Source of the DNA: JAEUKA01 sp044228505
GTDB taxonomy: Bacteria; Myxococcota_A; Polyangia; Palsa-1104; JAEUJZ01
Direction: 5' to 3'
DNA: 64,000 nt
Assembly: GCA_044228505.1 (NCBI GenBank)
Contig: JBGAUT010000033.1
Span: 1-64,000, forward strand
This document shows, one piece after another, positions 8,028-16,548 of this stretch (position 1 is the first letter of the stretch; every line of letters begins with the position of its first letter). Below the pieces are notes generated by a model. That model was not told the DNA's origin, searched no databases, and saw nothing but the letters and a program-made list of their open reading frames with translations. Made by a program: the position numbers and the translations under genes.

Positions 8028-9428
8028 TCAAACAGGAAGAGTCGGATCTTCGGTGACCTGCGTGAGGAGTGATTCAAAATCCTTCGAAAGACCGGAGATG
8101 GCCGCTGCGTCGAAAAGGTCGGTGCTGTACTCGAAGCATCCGTATAGTTCACGGCCGCGTTCACAGAACTGCAACAGCAGATCGCAAGTGGCAAAGTCGT
8201 TGTAAAGCGACATGCGATCAAGACTCCAGCCGGCAGGTAGCGGCGGTGAGGGCGGATCGAGCAGAAAGCTCACATTGAAGAATGGCTCCGCTTTCGGATC
8301 GGTGGAATATAGCTGCTGCAACTTGACGAGCGGGACGTCGGGATTGCTGACCGCCCCGAGTACCTGACTCCGAACGTGCTGGAGAATGTCACGAAAGTTA
8401 GCGGATTTGGAGAGATCGACCCGGATGAGAACTTGACTGACAAAGACGCCGATGATTCCGCGAAGCTCTGGACGTTCCTGATGGGACAGAGCCGTTTCCA
8501 CCGCAACGTCGCGCTGTCCAGTTGCGCGGCCAAGCAGCGCCAAAAATGCCGCCATCAGTGTCACATACAGCGTGACTCCTTCTTGACTTGCGAGGGCCCG
8601 GAGGTTGTCGGTCAGCGCTTCTGAGCAGTGGAACGCATGACGGGCATAGGCAGCAAGCCGCTTGTCACCCGGACGTACTTCGTGAACCTGCACCACGCAA
8701 GATTTGACCGCAGGATGGGTCAGAAGCGCGGCTTCGATTTCACCGAGTTCGATGCGCAGTCCACGGAGTTTGATCTGATTGTCTTGCCGACCCAAGAACA
8801 ACAGGCTGCCATCGGGAAGTTGTCGCCCGATGTCACCACTTCGATACAGACGGGAATCTCCGTCCTTCGCAAATGGATTGGGAATGAATCTCTCTGCATT
8901 TAGTTCGGGCTGATGCAAGTAGCCGCGAGCAATTCCGACACCACCGATGTAGATTTCTCCGCTTTCGCCGATAGGAACCGGATGCATTTGCGCGTCGAGC
9001 AAGTACACTTGAACATTTCGGATCGGGTAACCAATGTTGGGAGGCAACCTGTCAGAAGTGCAGTGGAGCAGTGTTGTGCAAACGGTGGCTTCGGTGGGAC
9101 CATATTCGTTATAGAGCGCGCCTCTTTTTATCCAGGCCTGTGCGATGGGGGCCGGGCATACCTCTCCGCCCACAACGACGGTCGTCAGATCAGGCAGTTG
9201 CTTTTCGTTGAGCGCCCCGAGGATTGTGGGCGTCATCGAAGCGAAACTGATTCTGGCCACTTTCATGAAGTGCTGAAGCTCGACCGGATCTTGTGCTTGC
9301 TCTGTAAGTGGAATGCACAGCGTTGCGCCGCTGCACAGCGCCAAAAACAGGTCCGATCCGGCTGCGTCAAAGCTGATGGATGCAAGCTGCAGAACTCGGC
9401 ATCCTGGTTCGATTCGCGCGGTCTGCAT
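8028..9428 (-). CDS. NRPS remnant: partial adenylation domain joined to partial condensation domain
   Basis: A 466-codon frame made of two NRPS pieces. Residues 1 to about 255 are the second part of an adenylation domain (core motifs near A4 ISFDAAGSD, A5 NEYGPTEAT, A7 YRSGDIGRQLPDG, A8 LRGLRIELGEIE). After KRLAAYA it jumps directly into the C-terminal half of a condensation domain (SEALTDNLRALASQEGVTL, GVFVSQVLIRVD, FNVSFLLD, FEYSTDLFD). The end of the A domain, the carrier protein and the HHxxxDG half of the C domain are absent. It starts right after a TGA, with no RBS, and stops in the C-A linker (EDPTLPV). It can hardly work as an NRPS module and is best read as decayed cargo of the 5-kb insert. 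No partner biosynthetic genes are present. Confidence 0.8.
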   Translation of the reverse strand: MQTARIEPGCRVLQLASISFDAAGSDLFLALCSGATLCIPLTEQAQDPVELQHFMKVARISFASMTPTILGALNEKQLPDLTTVVVGGEVCPAPIAQAWIKRGALYNEYGPTEATVCTTLLHCTSDRLPPNIGYPIRNVQVYLLDAQMHPVPIGESGEIYIGGVGIARGYLHQPELNAERFIPNPFAKDGDSRLYRSGDIGRQLPDGSLLFLGRQDNQIKLRGLRIELGEIEAALLTHPAVKSCVVQVHEVRPGDKRLAAYARHAFHCSEALTDNLRALASQEGVTLYVTLMAAFLALLGRATGQRDVAVETALSHQERPELRGIIGVFVSQVLIRVDLSKSANFRDILQHVRSQVLGAVSNPDVPLVKLQQLYSTDPKAEPFFNVSFLLDPPSPPLPAGWSLDRMSLYNDFATCDLLLQFCERGRELYGCFEYSTDLFDAAAISGLSKDFESLLTQVTEDPTLPV

Positions 9429-9440
9429 GCGCTGCTCCGT

Positions 9441-9716
9441 TCAATGTGCTACTCCGCTAGACCACAAGTTGCCGACATAGGAGTGTCCCGCTGACTTCCC
9501 GCGGATCATGAGCAAGTCCGTGTCTCGACGGTGAAATTCCGACAGATAGTCCACATCGGACTCTGTTCCGTTCTTGAGCTTGTCGGTGCAGGTCGGCATG
9601 ATCGTGCAGTCATTGCCGCTGCCACACTCGGTGGTGTTTGCCTCGCAAAACGGGAATACAAATCCGGCAATTCCGGCCAGCAAGATCGGATAGAAACGCT
9701 TAAGTGTACTCTTCAT
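9441..9716 (-). pseudogene. 5' part of the disrupted Cys-rich surface protein gene
   Basis: A 91-codon frame starting with a good signal peptide (MKSTLKRFYPILLAGIAGF), preceded by AGGGGGA about 4 nt before the ATG. It continues into a Cys-rich repeat (CTDKLKNGTESDVD) and at 9548-9562 hits the 15-bp repeat. Beyond it the protein is unrelated (YLSEFHRRD...) and ends at TGA 9441. The natural continuation is the fragment ending at 4530. Genuine gene sequence is therefore 9548-9716; the rest is read-through into the insert. Confidence 0.8.
9548..9562. repeat. right 15-bp direct repeat of the 5-kb insert
   Basis: AGTCCACATCGGACT, identical to 4516-4530. Flanking bases differ on both sides of the two copies (C vs T before, G vs C after), so the repeat is exactly 15 bp. 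Confidence 0.85.
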
Positions 9717-9829
9717 AGGTTCCCCCTGTTGCTCAGAGCGCAGTCGATAGGTGACCGCGCCATAAAGTGTAGAGTAGGGAGCTTGTTTTCGCCTGAAAAA
9801 GTACCGATTTCCGTCCGAAAATTATGGAG

Positions 9830-10399
9830 CTAGAGACTATTTGTCCACGCCGCTTGTGTGGTTACGTATAGGACATGGCGACGCAAAGGATGCCCCTCTG
9901 GAAGACGAGGATGCTCGAAGGTACCATCGGTACTGTAGCGAAAGTCAGGACGAAGACCGATCCGTTGCATGACGCGCAGTGATCGCACATTGGCTGGAAC
10001 CGTGCAGGCATAGATTTCGTCCAAGCAGAGCTTTGTGAATCCGTAAGCGAGGGCGGCCCGGGCTGCTTCCGTCGCAATTCCTCGGCCCCAGGTGGCTGGG
10101 GCGAGTCGCCATCCGATCTCTACACAAGGGGTGAAGGCAGCGGTCCAGGTAGGCCGAACCAGACCCACACATCCCACGAAGGACCGCTCACCGGGAATCT
10201 CGACGGCCCATAGTCCAAAGCCGTGCTCGACAAAGTGGGCACAGATGCGATCCATCAACGCATCACTTTCCGCTCTGGATAAAGTCCCAGGGAGATGCTC
10301 ACAGACCAGAGGGTCGGAGTTTATCGCAAAAAAATCGTCACGATCCTCTTCCCGAAGCGGCCGCAGAAGGAGTCGCTGAGTGAGCAACGTACTATCCAT
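9830..10399 (-). CDS. GNAT family N-acetyltransferase (RimJ/RimL type)
   Basis: A 189-residue acetyl-CoA-dependent N-acyltransferase. Features: N-terminal TQRLLLRPLREEDRDDF, FVGCVGL strand, the EIGWRLAPATWGRGIATEAARA acetyl-CoA-binding segment (R/QxxGxG/A type), and the late VPANVRSLRVMQRIGL helix, all typical of the ribosomal-protein or RimJ/RimL-like group. The frame opens at 10417, but the ATG at 10399 has an AGGTAGG site at a suitable distance. The true acceptor (protein N-terminus or small molecule) cannot be told from sequence. Confidence 0.88.
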   Translation of the reverse strand: MDSTLLTQRLLLRPLREEDRDDFFAINSDPLVCEHLPGTLSRAESDALMDRICAHFVEHGFGLWAVEIPGERSFVGCVGLVRPTWTAAFTPCVEIGWRLAPATWGRGIATEAARAALAYGFTKLCLDEIYACTVPANVRSLRVMQRIGLRPDFRYSTDGTFEHPRLPEGHPLRRHVLYVTTQAAWTNSL

Positions 10400-10420
10400 G
10401 CGCTGCCTACCTACCATATC

Positions 10421-12016
10421 TTAACGTGCGACCTGTTCTGGAAAATGATGAGAATTGGTGGTCTGCTGCATCACCGGTCGCTGCATCTGCCGTTGCTGCG
10501 TCTGCCGTTGCTGCATCATGGGACCATTCCCACTGCTGGGAATGGTCGTAGATGGTTGTAGTTCGTGGGGCTTGATGTCTCCCCAGCGAGCATCTGTATC
10601 ATGGACGTTTCGTGACCGTAGGAAGACGCCGAACTTTTCATCTAGCTCAGTGACATTCACTTCCATTGCTGCCGCTACTACCGGGCCAGATGGCTTGTTG
10701 GGAGACGAACGAAGGGTCGCGTAGACTTTTTGCAGGGGACTCCTTTCGCCACTGCCATACATCCACAGCGCGGCGTAGCGTGACAACGCATCACGGAGCC
10801 GAGGATTGCTCGGGGGGGTGTCGTGTAGCAGACCACTGAGTGACAGAACTGGAGCGGATTTTTGCTCGACCAGCAAATCGTACAATCGATAGTTGTCGAT
10901 GGGCTGTCCTTGCTCATTCTGCTCCTCGAATAGCGAGGCAATGCCTTCGTTGAGCCAGTGCGGAGTCCTCGGTGCATCGCTATCGATCAGTGCGTGAGCC
11001 AGTTCGTGCGCCGCCGTGCCGAGATACAGCTTGCCATTTACGTCGAGAATCCCTTTGCGCAGGACCACACTGTGATCGAGCGGAGAGTAGTAGCCCTCCC
11101 GGTTGGATGAAGGTCTGCCGTGAACCGCCAGCGACAGAGCGTTCGCCGATTCCTCCGAATACTCTGTGTCCAGGTTGGCGTAGACTACGACCAGTGGGGG
11201 CTTGTCCTTGCGACCTAGAAGCTCTGTCCATAGCCGCTTCTGAATGGCGGACAATTGTTTCGCGACGCGTATCGCATCCTCCTGCTTGCCGAGGGTTGCG
11301 ATGACTATCTGCTCATGGACCGCAGTCGTCGGAGGTGTACCAAGTGGGGTGAGCAGATTGACGGCCAACGCCTGCGCAGATTGCGGGAATCGAGTCAGTC
11401 CGACCCGAGCCATCAGCTTGGACTTTTCTTCACTGGTAAACGGTGTCTCGGGTTCAGGTGCGCGTGCCCGATGAATTCCTCCTTTGGAGCTGTGCGCCCA
11501 CAGTCGCATGCCTCCTTCTGGGACGCTTCCTTCGCTTCGCGCTGGTTCGTCTCTAGCGTCGCTGGCTGCTGAAATTCGAATGCCGGAAAAGCTGCGGAGG
11601 TGGCTGGCGATCGGTTGTCCCTTCCAGACGGCTGTAGCGCTCCCAAGCTGTGGATGACGCTGACACTCGTTGAGGATCACTTGAGCGTCAGCGGCTGCAT
11701 CGGACAGATACAGGTATAGGCCGATCCGAAACAGGTAGACCGGATAGAGGCCGCTTGTTTCGGAAACGCTTGGGAGCTGCTGGGCCAGTCTGCGTGCGGC
11801 CTCCGCAAAGGCCGCAACTCTATTTTCGCGCAGTGCAGGCTGTCGCTTTTCCTGCGCAAGCAGCGTCTCTCCTTTGCTGACCCACTCTTCGGTGTCGGCG
11901 CTGACTTGTGCTGTGGCGCTGAGTGGCAGCAGCGTCACAGAGGAAAGGAGTCCCAAGCCGAGCCACATTCCCACAGCGCGAGCAGACCGGGGCTTCCAAT
12001 GCTGAGAATCGATCAT
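10421..12016 (-). CDS. secreted gluzincin-like metalloprotease-domain protein
   Basis: A 531-residue protein with a signal peptide (hydrophobic segment about residues 15-37, cleavage near ATAQ). The middle contains AAHELAHALIDSD followed about 20 residues later by NEGIASLFEEQ. This is the HExxH + E arrangement of peptidase_MA/M1-like zinc peptidases, with HELAH as the zinc site. The C-terminus is Gln/Met-rich low complexity (QQRQTQQRQMQR). The start follows the upstream membrane-protein gene by 6 nt, so the two form an operon. Substrate unknown. Confidence 0.75.
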   Translation of the reverse strand: MIDSQHWKPRSARAVGMWLGLGLLSSVTLLPLSATAQVSADTEEWVSKGETLLAQEKRQPALRENRVAAFAEAARRLAQQLPSVSETSGLYPVYLFRIGLYLYLSDAAADAQVILNECQRHPQLGSATAVWKGQPIASHLRSFSGIRISAASDARDEPARSEGSVPEGGMRLWAHSSKGGIHRARAPEPETPFTSEEKSKLMARVGLTRFPQSAQALAVNLLTPLGTPPTTAVHEQIVIATLGKQEDAIRVAKQLSAIQKRLWTELLGRKDKPPLVVVYANLDTEYSEESANALSLAVHGRPSSNREGYYSPLDHSVVLRKGILDVNGKLYLGTAAHELAHALIDSDAPRTPHWLNEGIASLFEEQNEQGQPIDNYRLYDLLVEQKSAPVLSLSGLLHDTPPSNPRLRDALSRYAALWMYGSGERSPLQKVYATLRSSPNKPSGPVVAAAMEVNVTELDEKFGVFLRSRNVHDTDARWGDIKPHELQPSTTIPSSGNGPMMQQRQTQQRQMQRPVMQQTTNSHHFPEQVAR

Positions 12017-12022
12017 TGTTCA

Positions 12023-12835
12023 TTACCTAACGATGGGTAGTTGTTCATTGGTCGGAGTGCGGACAGAGTGCGTGTCTGGCTTATTGGGAATCGGTAGGAC
12101 AGCGGCAGGAAGCGGCGCGGTGGCAGCCGGAATCGTCTGAACGATAGGTTGGACGGACCCGGATGAGGTCGTGGGAGGACTCGCTGGTGTTGCCAGTTGA
12201 ATCGGTGCTGCATGTGGGGCCGCAGTGGTGGTTCCCCCTGCCAGCCGTTTGAGCACAGATTCGGCGGCTCGCTCCCCACTTGCTGCCGACGGCGCTGCTT
12301 GTTCCATTCGGTAGTCGAAGGGAGTCCGATGCGTGACGCAAACTCCAACGAGTAGCAGCGTTGCGGTCATCACGAACACACCCGGTGACATCCGCGCCAC
12401 CTTGAAGCCAAACGTCTCTGTACTCCCGCTGGCTTCAATCTCACCTTTGACACCAATGAGAAACAGTCCGAATCCAAGGAAGCCGAATGCCATTGCAACG
12501 AATACTCCGCAGGACAGCAGTGCCAGGCGGGCTGAAACCAGGGCTGCGTTGATCCCGAGTTGAATCAAGACCTCGGTGACTCCGGGGGTTCCTGCACGGG
12601 CCAAGAGTCCATCGATCTTGGTCATGGTGGTCGACAGAAAGGTGTAGAGATACAGAGTCGATGACGCCAGACAGACCGCTGCCAAGATCAAAGCGAATAT
12701 GAATCCCACATTAAGAATTCGTCCTGAAAACTTGTGACCAGCGCTGGGACTGTCGCTGGGGAGCGCTCTTGGCGTCGCGGCGATGCTGGCGGGATCAGTA
12801 GATGACAGTTGGGGCGGTGTGTCTGCGGTGGCCAT
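12023..12835 (-). CDS. hypothetical membrane protein
   Basis: About 270 residues. A short polar Ser/Pro-rich N-terminus, then about four hydrophobic segments (NVGFIFALILAAVCLASSTL, the region around VSARLALLSCGVFVAMAFGFLGFGLFLIG, and FVMTATLLLVGVCV), and a Pro/Thr/Ala-rich C-terminal tail. I recognise no family. The frame opens at 12913, but the ATG at 12835 (MATADTPP) is the more likely start. The stop is 6 nt before the start of the secreted metalloprotease-like gene, so the two are probably co-transcribed and may act together in the envelope. Confidence 0.7.
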   Translation of the reverse strand: MATADTPPQLSSTDPASIAATPRALPSDSPSAGHKFSGRILNVGFIFALILAAVCLASSTLYLYTFLSTTMTKIDGLLARAGTPGVTEVLIQLGINAALVSARLALLSCGVFVAMAFGFLGFGLFLIGVKGEIEASGSTETFGFKVARMSPGVFVMTATLLLVGVCVTHRTPFDYRMEQAAPSAASGERAAESVLKRLAGGTTTAAPHAAPIQLATPASPPTTSSGSVQPIVQTIPAATAPLPAAVLPIPNKPDTHSVRTPTNEQLPIVR

Positions 12836-12977
12836 GGACGGAGCCTCACTTAGAGCCCTGGGCGGCTGATGATGCAGAGCTGCGCGCTGATGGTAGCACG
12901 TCAGCGACGGCATGTGTCGATAGCGAACCCAGCTTTTTCTTAGACCCTGTGGTCATCTTGGGGCGATCTGTGCATAG

Positions 12978-13595
12978 ATGCGCCGCATGTCGTTGTTAGT
13001 TCTGGCTTCTGCATCTCCTCGTCGGATCGATATGCTTGCTGCGGCGGCGATCCCGCACGCGGTGTGGCCCGTGGATATCGACGAAACACCACGGATTGGT
13101 GAGCGTCCGGAGTCCTTGGTGGATCGGCTCTCTCAGGAAAAGGCCGACGCGGCCGCCAAGCTGTGCGCACCTGGATCCCCGATCCTCGCGGCCGACACCA
13201 TTGTTACGGTGAATGGTACGATCCTAGGTAAGCCTCCGCATGAGGGGGCAGCGCGGCAGATGCTGACTCTGCTATCAGGAAAGACACACGCAGTGTTGAC
13301 CGGATATCACTTGCGTTATGTCGATGCAAAAGGACAGATTTCGCGGCAGAGTAGGGTGGTCTCGACTACGGTTACGATCCAGCCACTGACCGACGGAGAC
13401 ATTGCCGGCTATCTGCGTAGTGAGGAGTGGCGAGGGAAGGCCGGAGCGTACGCGATCCAAGGTCGCTTTTCTGCGTTTGTGCGCGGGATCGAAGGAAGCT
13501 ACGACAACGTGGTAGGACTGCCGCTCTGTGCAGTGATCGAGGATCTACGGAGTCTGGGGCTATTGCCTTCAGACTGGCCAAGCTGGACTCCGTAG
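12978..13595 (+). CDS. maf: Maf family nucleoside triphosphate pyrophosphatase
   Basis: A 205-residue Maf/HAM1-like protein that hydrolyses (d)NTPs to NMP and PPi, generally on modified or pyrimidine nucleotides, and is linked to septum control in some bacteria. Motifs: LASASPRR at the N-terminus, ADTIVTVNG with the conserved Asp, LGKP, GKTHAVLTGY, and the late RGKAGAYAIQGRFSAFVRGIEGSYDNVVGLPL block. The start is either 12978 or the ATG at 12987; no clear RBS decides. It converges on the GpsA-like gene with a 12-nt gap. Confidence 0.93.
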   Translation: MRRMSLLVLASASPRRIDMLAAAAIPHAVWPVDIDETPRIGERPESLVDRLSQEKADAAAKLCAPGSPILAADTIVTVNGTILGKPPHEGAARQMLTLLSGKTHAVLTGYHLRYVDAKGQISRQSRVVSTTVTIQPLTDGDIAGYLRSEEWRGKAGAYAIQGRFSAFVRGIEGSYDNVVGLPLCAVIEDLRSLGLLPSDWPSWTP

Positions 13596-13607
13596 CTGCC
13601 GCGATCG

Positions 13608-14699
13608 CTACTCTTTTTCGTTGTGTACGTCGGTCGATAGGAGCGCCATCAGCGCATCTTTGGTATCGAACTTGCCGTGTAGTAGCTGATACAGCGCCGA
13701 TACAATCGAGGTCCGTACGTGGAACTTATGTCCAAGTAGATGAGCTTCCCGAACCATGCTCGGACCGTCGCAGACTCGGCCCACTTGCTTGAGCGCTTCT
13801 GCAAGTGGAATCCGCTGTCCAAGGAGTCTGCCCAGCTCGAAATCTGCCGAACCACGTCGTTCGGTCGCGGCCACAAACTCACCGACTCCGGCCAGCCCGA
13901 AGAAGGTTCGTTCCTCTGCCCCGAGTTTGACCGCAAGGCGTGCAAACTCAGCCGCACCGCGTGTGATCAAGATCGCCCGAGCTGGAGTTCCCAAATCGAG
14001 GATATTGGCCACTCCTGCGGCCATCGCAATCACCGATGAACCGGCGCGAGCCAGCTCGACCCCGATGAGATCACGAGTGGTGTAGACAAGTAGGGAATGT
14101 CCAGACAGGACTTGAATCGCTTGCGCACCAACCTCATCAAAGCGACTGCCACAGACCAGCGCAGCGGGAGCAAACTCCTCTAGATCAGGAGCCAGGGCGG
14201 GACCGGCCAAAACGCCGATCTTGCGAATCGGAGTCACTTCGCCCACGGCATGCGAAATGAGCGTCGTGTGGGGACACTCCTCGCTGGCCGGAATGACGCT
14301 ACCAATTGCGTGAATGAGGGTTTGCGCTCCGTGCAGATGCGGAGCAGCGAGTCGCAGAACCTTGCGCACAGAGGGGGCCGGAACTGCCAAAAAGATGATG
14401 TCCGCCTGGGATAGATCCGATAGAGCGATGGCGGTCACCTGCTTGCGTTCCGCCTGCTGCGCAGAATCAACAGCGCTGACATCGGGCACTTCTCCGGCCG
14501 CCGCCGGGATATCGGTGTGCGCGTGGTCTGCTTCGCTGCGGTTGTCTTCCTGAACGGCCCGCACCAACTCACGCGGGGGACGGTAGTGAAGCACCTTGGC
14601 GATGCGGTCTTGCGAACGGCGCTGGTTATGAAGAAGAAATCCTGCGAGTGCGCGTGCCCATCGGCCACCGCCGATGACTGCAACAGTAAGGCCGGTCAT
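13608..14699 (-). CDS. GpsA-like protein lacking catalytic lysines
   Basis: 363 residues, related to NAD(P)-dependent glycerol-3-phosphate dehydrogenase. Recognisable: N-terminal VIGGGRWARALA dinucleotide motif, GVLAGPALAPDLEE, LIGVELARAGSSVIAMAAG, ITRGAAEFARL and FFGLAGVGEFV. Compared with E. coli GpsA as I recall it, the two conserved lysines are gone: the TKG region reads HAIGS, and the V-K-N of the second lysine reads G-S-S. The SRNRRFG segment is also replaced by GSADFELG. An extra segment of about 60 residues lies after the first beta-alpha unit. The start overlaps the stop of the PlsB-like gene (ATGA), so translation is coupled. It is probably inactive as GpsA, or has another role. Confidence 0.75.
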   Translation of the reverse strand: MTGLTVAVIGGGRWARALAGFLLHNQRRSQDRIAKVLHYRPPRELVRAVQEDNRSEADHAHTDIPAAAGEVPDVSAVDSAQQAERKQVTAIALSDLSQADIIFLAVPAPSVRKVLRLAAPHLHGAQTLIHAIGSVIPASEECPHTTLISHAVGEVTPIRKIGVLAGPALAPDLEEFAPAALVCGSRFDEVGAQAIQVLSGHSLLVYTTRDLIGVELARAGSSVIAMAAGVANILDLGTPARAILITRGAAEFARLAVKLGAEERTFFGLAGVGEFVAATERRGSADFELGRLLGQRIPLAEALKQVGRVCDGPSMVREAHLLGHKFHVRTSIVSALYQLLHGKFDTKDALMALLSTDVHNEKE

Positions 14700-16336
14700 T
14701 GCTCATCCCCCAACGATTCGACTCGGTTTTGGTAGTAGTACAGGAGCTGTCTATCTCCGATGGTCACAGCCTGAGAAGGAGTTCGCAGCGCTGCGGGTTC
14801 GGTGTGATAGCTCGCAAAGGCCGCGAGCCCTGCTTCAATGACCTGCTCCGGGGTTCCATCGGCGCGAGGTCCAAGGTGATGCCGCCTGTGGCGGAGGTGG
14901 GTCTGCAGTCGCTCGACATCAGCGACGAGTTCGCTATGCGGTACATGCAAATCGATGGGCTGGCGCAGTCGTCGATACAGATCCAGTCCCGGTAGCGCTT
15001 GTCCAAGCCGTCGCCACAGCACCGAAGCCAGCAAGTGGGTCGGCATCAGCACCGTCTCCCTACGGTACGCTCGACTGAGCGAGGCTGCGGTCTGCTGCAT
15101 GTACTCGCCATCGCGCTGGGCCAACGCTTGCGGCTTGCCGCTTACCCAGAAGTAACGCGCCAGATCGACCGGCTGACCATGCGGACCGATCGACTCGAAC
15201 GCCTCACTGAGCGGGTGCCCGAGCACATCCATCGGTTCGCCGAATCGAATCACGATGGCACCGGTGTGGGTCATCGTCGATCGCATAAAGTCGACCACCC
15301 GTCTCCACTGAGCGGACTCGTCGTCCTCGATGATGAAGCGAGCTTTGCCCGTTTCCTTTAGGTAGTCGGCGATGAGCGTCTCTGCTTCGAGCACCAGTTG
15401 CTGATTGATCGTCACTGGCACGATAAAGATCGGTCGCACCGGTGCGCCCGCGGACACTCCGGCTTGGCGCCGGTAGCCCTCGATGGTGGCCGTCAGTGCT
15501 GTGCCGAGCAACCCGAGCTTGATTCGTCCCTCGACCCGTCCCGAGCGTGACCGTGTACCACCCGGAAAGAACATCGAGTGATAGCCGCGCTCCAAAATCA
15601 CCTGAGAGTAGGTTTTGAGGACATCCTTATACAGCTCGTGGCGAATCCGGCGGTCGACCCGATAGGCACCGCAGTTGCGCATAAAGAAGCCCAGGATCGG
15701 GTTTGTAAACAGGTTCTTGCCCGCGCCATAGGTCGTGGGTGGCAATCCCGCGGCTTGCAGCGCATAGCCCATCGCCGGTGAATCCAGGTTTGATAGGTGC
15801 GTGGGCACACACACCATCGTTCCAACCTGCGCCAGCTTGCGCAGATGGTCGAGGGGACCATGAACTTGCAGCCGCTCGCCGAGCGCTTCGAGAAGCTTGT
15901 GGGGCTGCAGCATGTGAAACGGCAGGCGCAGCGGGCTTTCGGGCGTCAACAAGAGCGATAGCGCAGGGGGCACCACTCGCGATGCCACCGTGTAGACCTG
16001 CTTGTTGAAGCCACCGGCCACATCGTTGGCATAGTCGCCAATCAGCGCCTGGAGGTCGTGCTCCAGCTCGCGTCGCGACTTCCCACCGAGCGTTCGCCAC
16101 AGCCTTTTCCACTCCGAAAGCTCTCGCACTTCCTCCTGCGCAGAGCTCTCTGACAGACGGCGAATCTCTTGCAGGCAGGCGTCGTTCAAGATGTACTCAG
16201 GAGCACTCGCAGAGAGCACCACCTGAAGTGCGCGCTGGGTCGTTTCAGAAACGATGCCCTGACGCTCACGATGAAACCGCAGCAGCGGATAGTCGGTGAC
16301 CGGCTGAAATCCTGGCACGGAAACGGATTGTATCAC
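14696..16336 (-). CDS. PlsB-like glycerol-3-phosphate/lysophospholipid acyltransferase
   Basis: 546 residues with the PlsC/PlsB acyltransferase core in the middle: HLSNLDS (HX4D catalytic motif), YGAGKNLFTNP, GAYRVDRRIRHELYKDVLK, FFPGGTRSRSG (block III) and the later PIFIVPVTI block IV. The large flanking regions match PlsB-type enzymes more than short PlsC. It should transfer acyl groups to glycerol 3-phosphate or a lyso-lipid at the membrane. It is coupled by a 4-nt overlap to the GpsA-like gene, whose relatives make glycerol 3-phosphate. The ATG at 16336 is used; no strong RBS seen. Confidence 0.82.
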   Translation of the reverse strand: MIQSVSVPGFQPVTDYPLLRFHRERQGIVSETTQRALQVVLSASAPEYILNDACLQEIRRLSESSAQEEVRELSEWKRLWRTLGGKSRRELEHDLQALIGDYANDVAGGFNKQVYTVASRVVPPALSLLLTPESPLRLPFHMLQPHKLLEALGERLQVHGPLDHLRKLAQVGTMVCVPTHLSNLDSPAMGYALQAAGLPPTTYGAGKNLFTNPILGFFMRNCGAYRVDRRIRHELYKDVLKTYSQVILERGYHSMFFPGGTRSRSGRVEGRIKLGLLGTALTATIEGYRRQAGVSAGAPVRPIFIVPVTINQQLVLEAETLIADYLKETGKARFIIEDDESAQWRRVVDFMRSTMTHTGAIVIRFGEPMDVLGHPLSEAFESIGPHGQPVDLARYFWVSGKPQALAQRDGEYMQQTAASLSRAYRRETVLMPTHLLASVLWRRLGQALPGLDLYRRLRQPIDLHVPHSELVADVERLQTHLRHRRHHLGPRADGTPEQVIEAGLAAFASYHTEPAALRTPSQAVTIGDRQLLYYYQNRVESLGDEQ

Positions 16337-16379
16337 CCCGCGTATCCGTAGTGGGCGCTAACAATTCACGCGGGCTATT

Positions 16380-16424
16380 GAAACATTTTTGTTTCACGTT
16401 GAAACTATGGCAGACGCTGGTTTC
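16380..16424. promoter_or_regulatory. GAAAC/GTTTC operator-like repeats upstream of the sulfur-transport operon
   Basis: GAAAC (16380-16384), GTTTC (16391-16395), GAAAC (16401-16405) and GTTTC (16420-16424) form nested inverted and direct repeats in the 212-bp gap between the PlsB-like gene and the TSUP gene. They lie 125-170 bp upstream of the TSUP start. They resemble operators of ArsR/TetR-type repressors, but no repressor gene is adjacent. Confidence 0.45.
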
Positions 16425-16548
16425 AGTCGAGCGGTACCAGCGGTTTGGTGGATGTCAGACGAATCGATTGCGGTGAAGACGATTGGCATTGGGCTTGCTC
16501 AATCCTTGGCATAGGCGGCGAAACAAACCGTTACAAGGACATCGAATC

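Larger units (their letters stand above)
4531..9562. mobile_element. 5,032-bp segment inserted into a Cys-rich protein gene
   Basis: The block between the two 15-bp direct repeats interrupts one gene. Cargo: PNPOx-like flavoprotein, DUF1348 protein, sigma54 regulator, NRPS remnant. No transposase or integrase is visible inside. No clean terminal inverted repeats are seen; both inner ends carry CGTCGAGA in inverted orientation, but at different distances from the repeat (8 and 17 bp). The mechanism is therefore open: recombinase acting in trans, or illegitimate recombination. Some of the cargo could have come with a larger element that has since decayed. Confidence 0.65.

Noticed and set aside
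4539..9547. CGTCGAGA at both inner ends of the 5-kb block as terminal inverted repeats
   Set aside because: The copies sit at different distances from the direct repeats (8 and 17 bp) and are only 8 bp; chance cannot be excluded.
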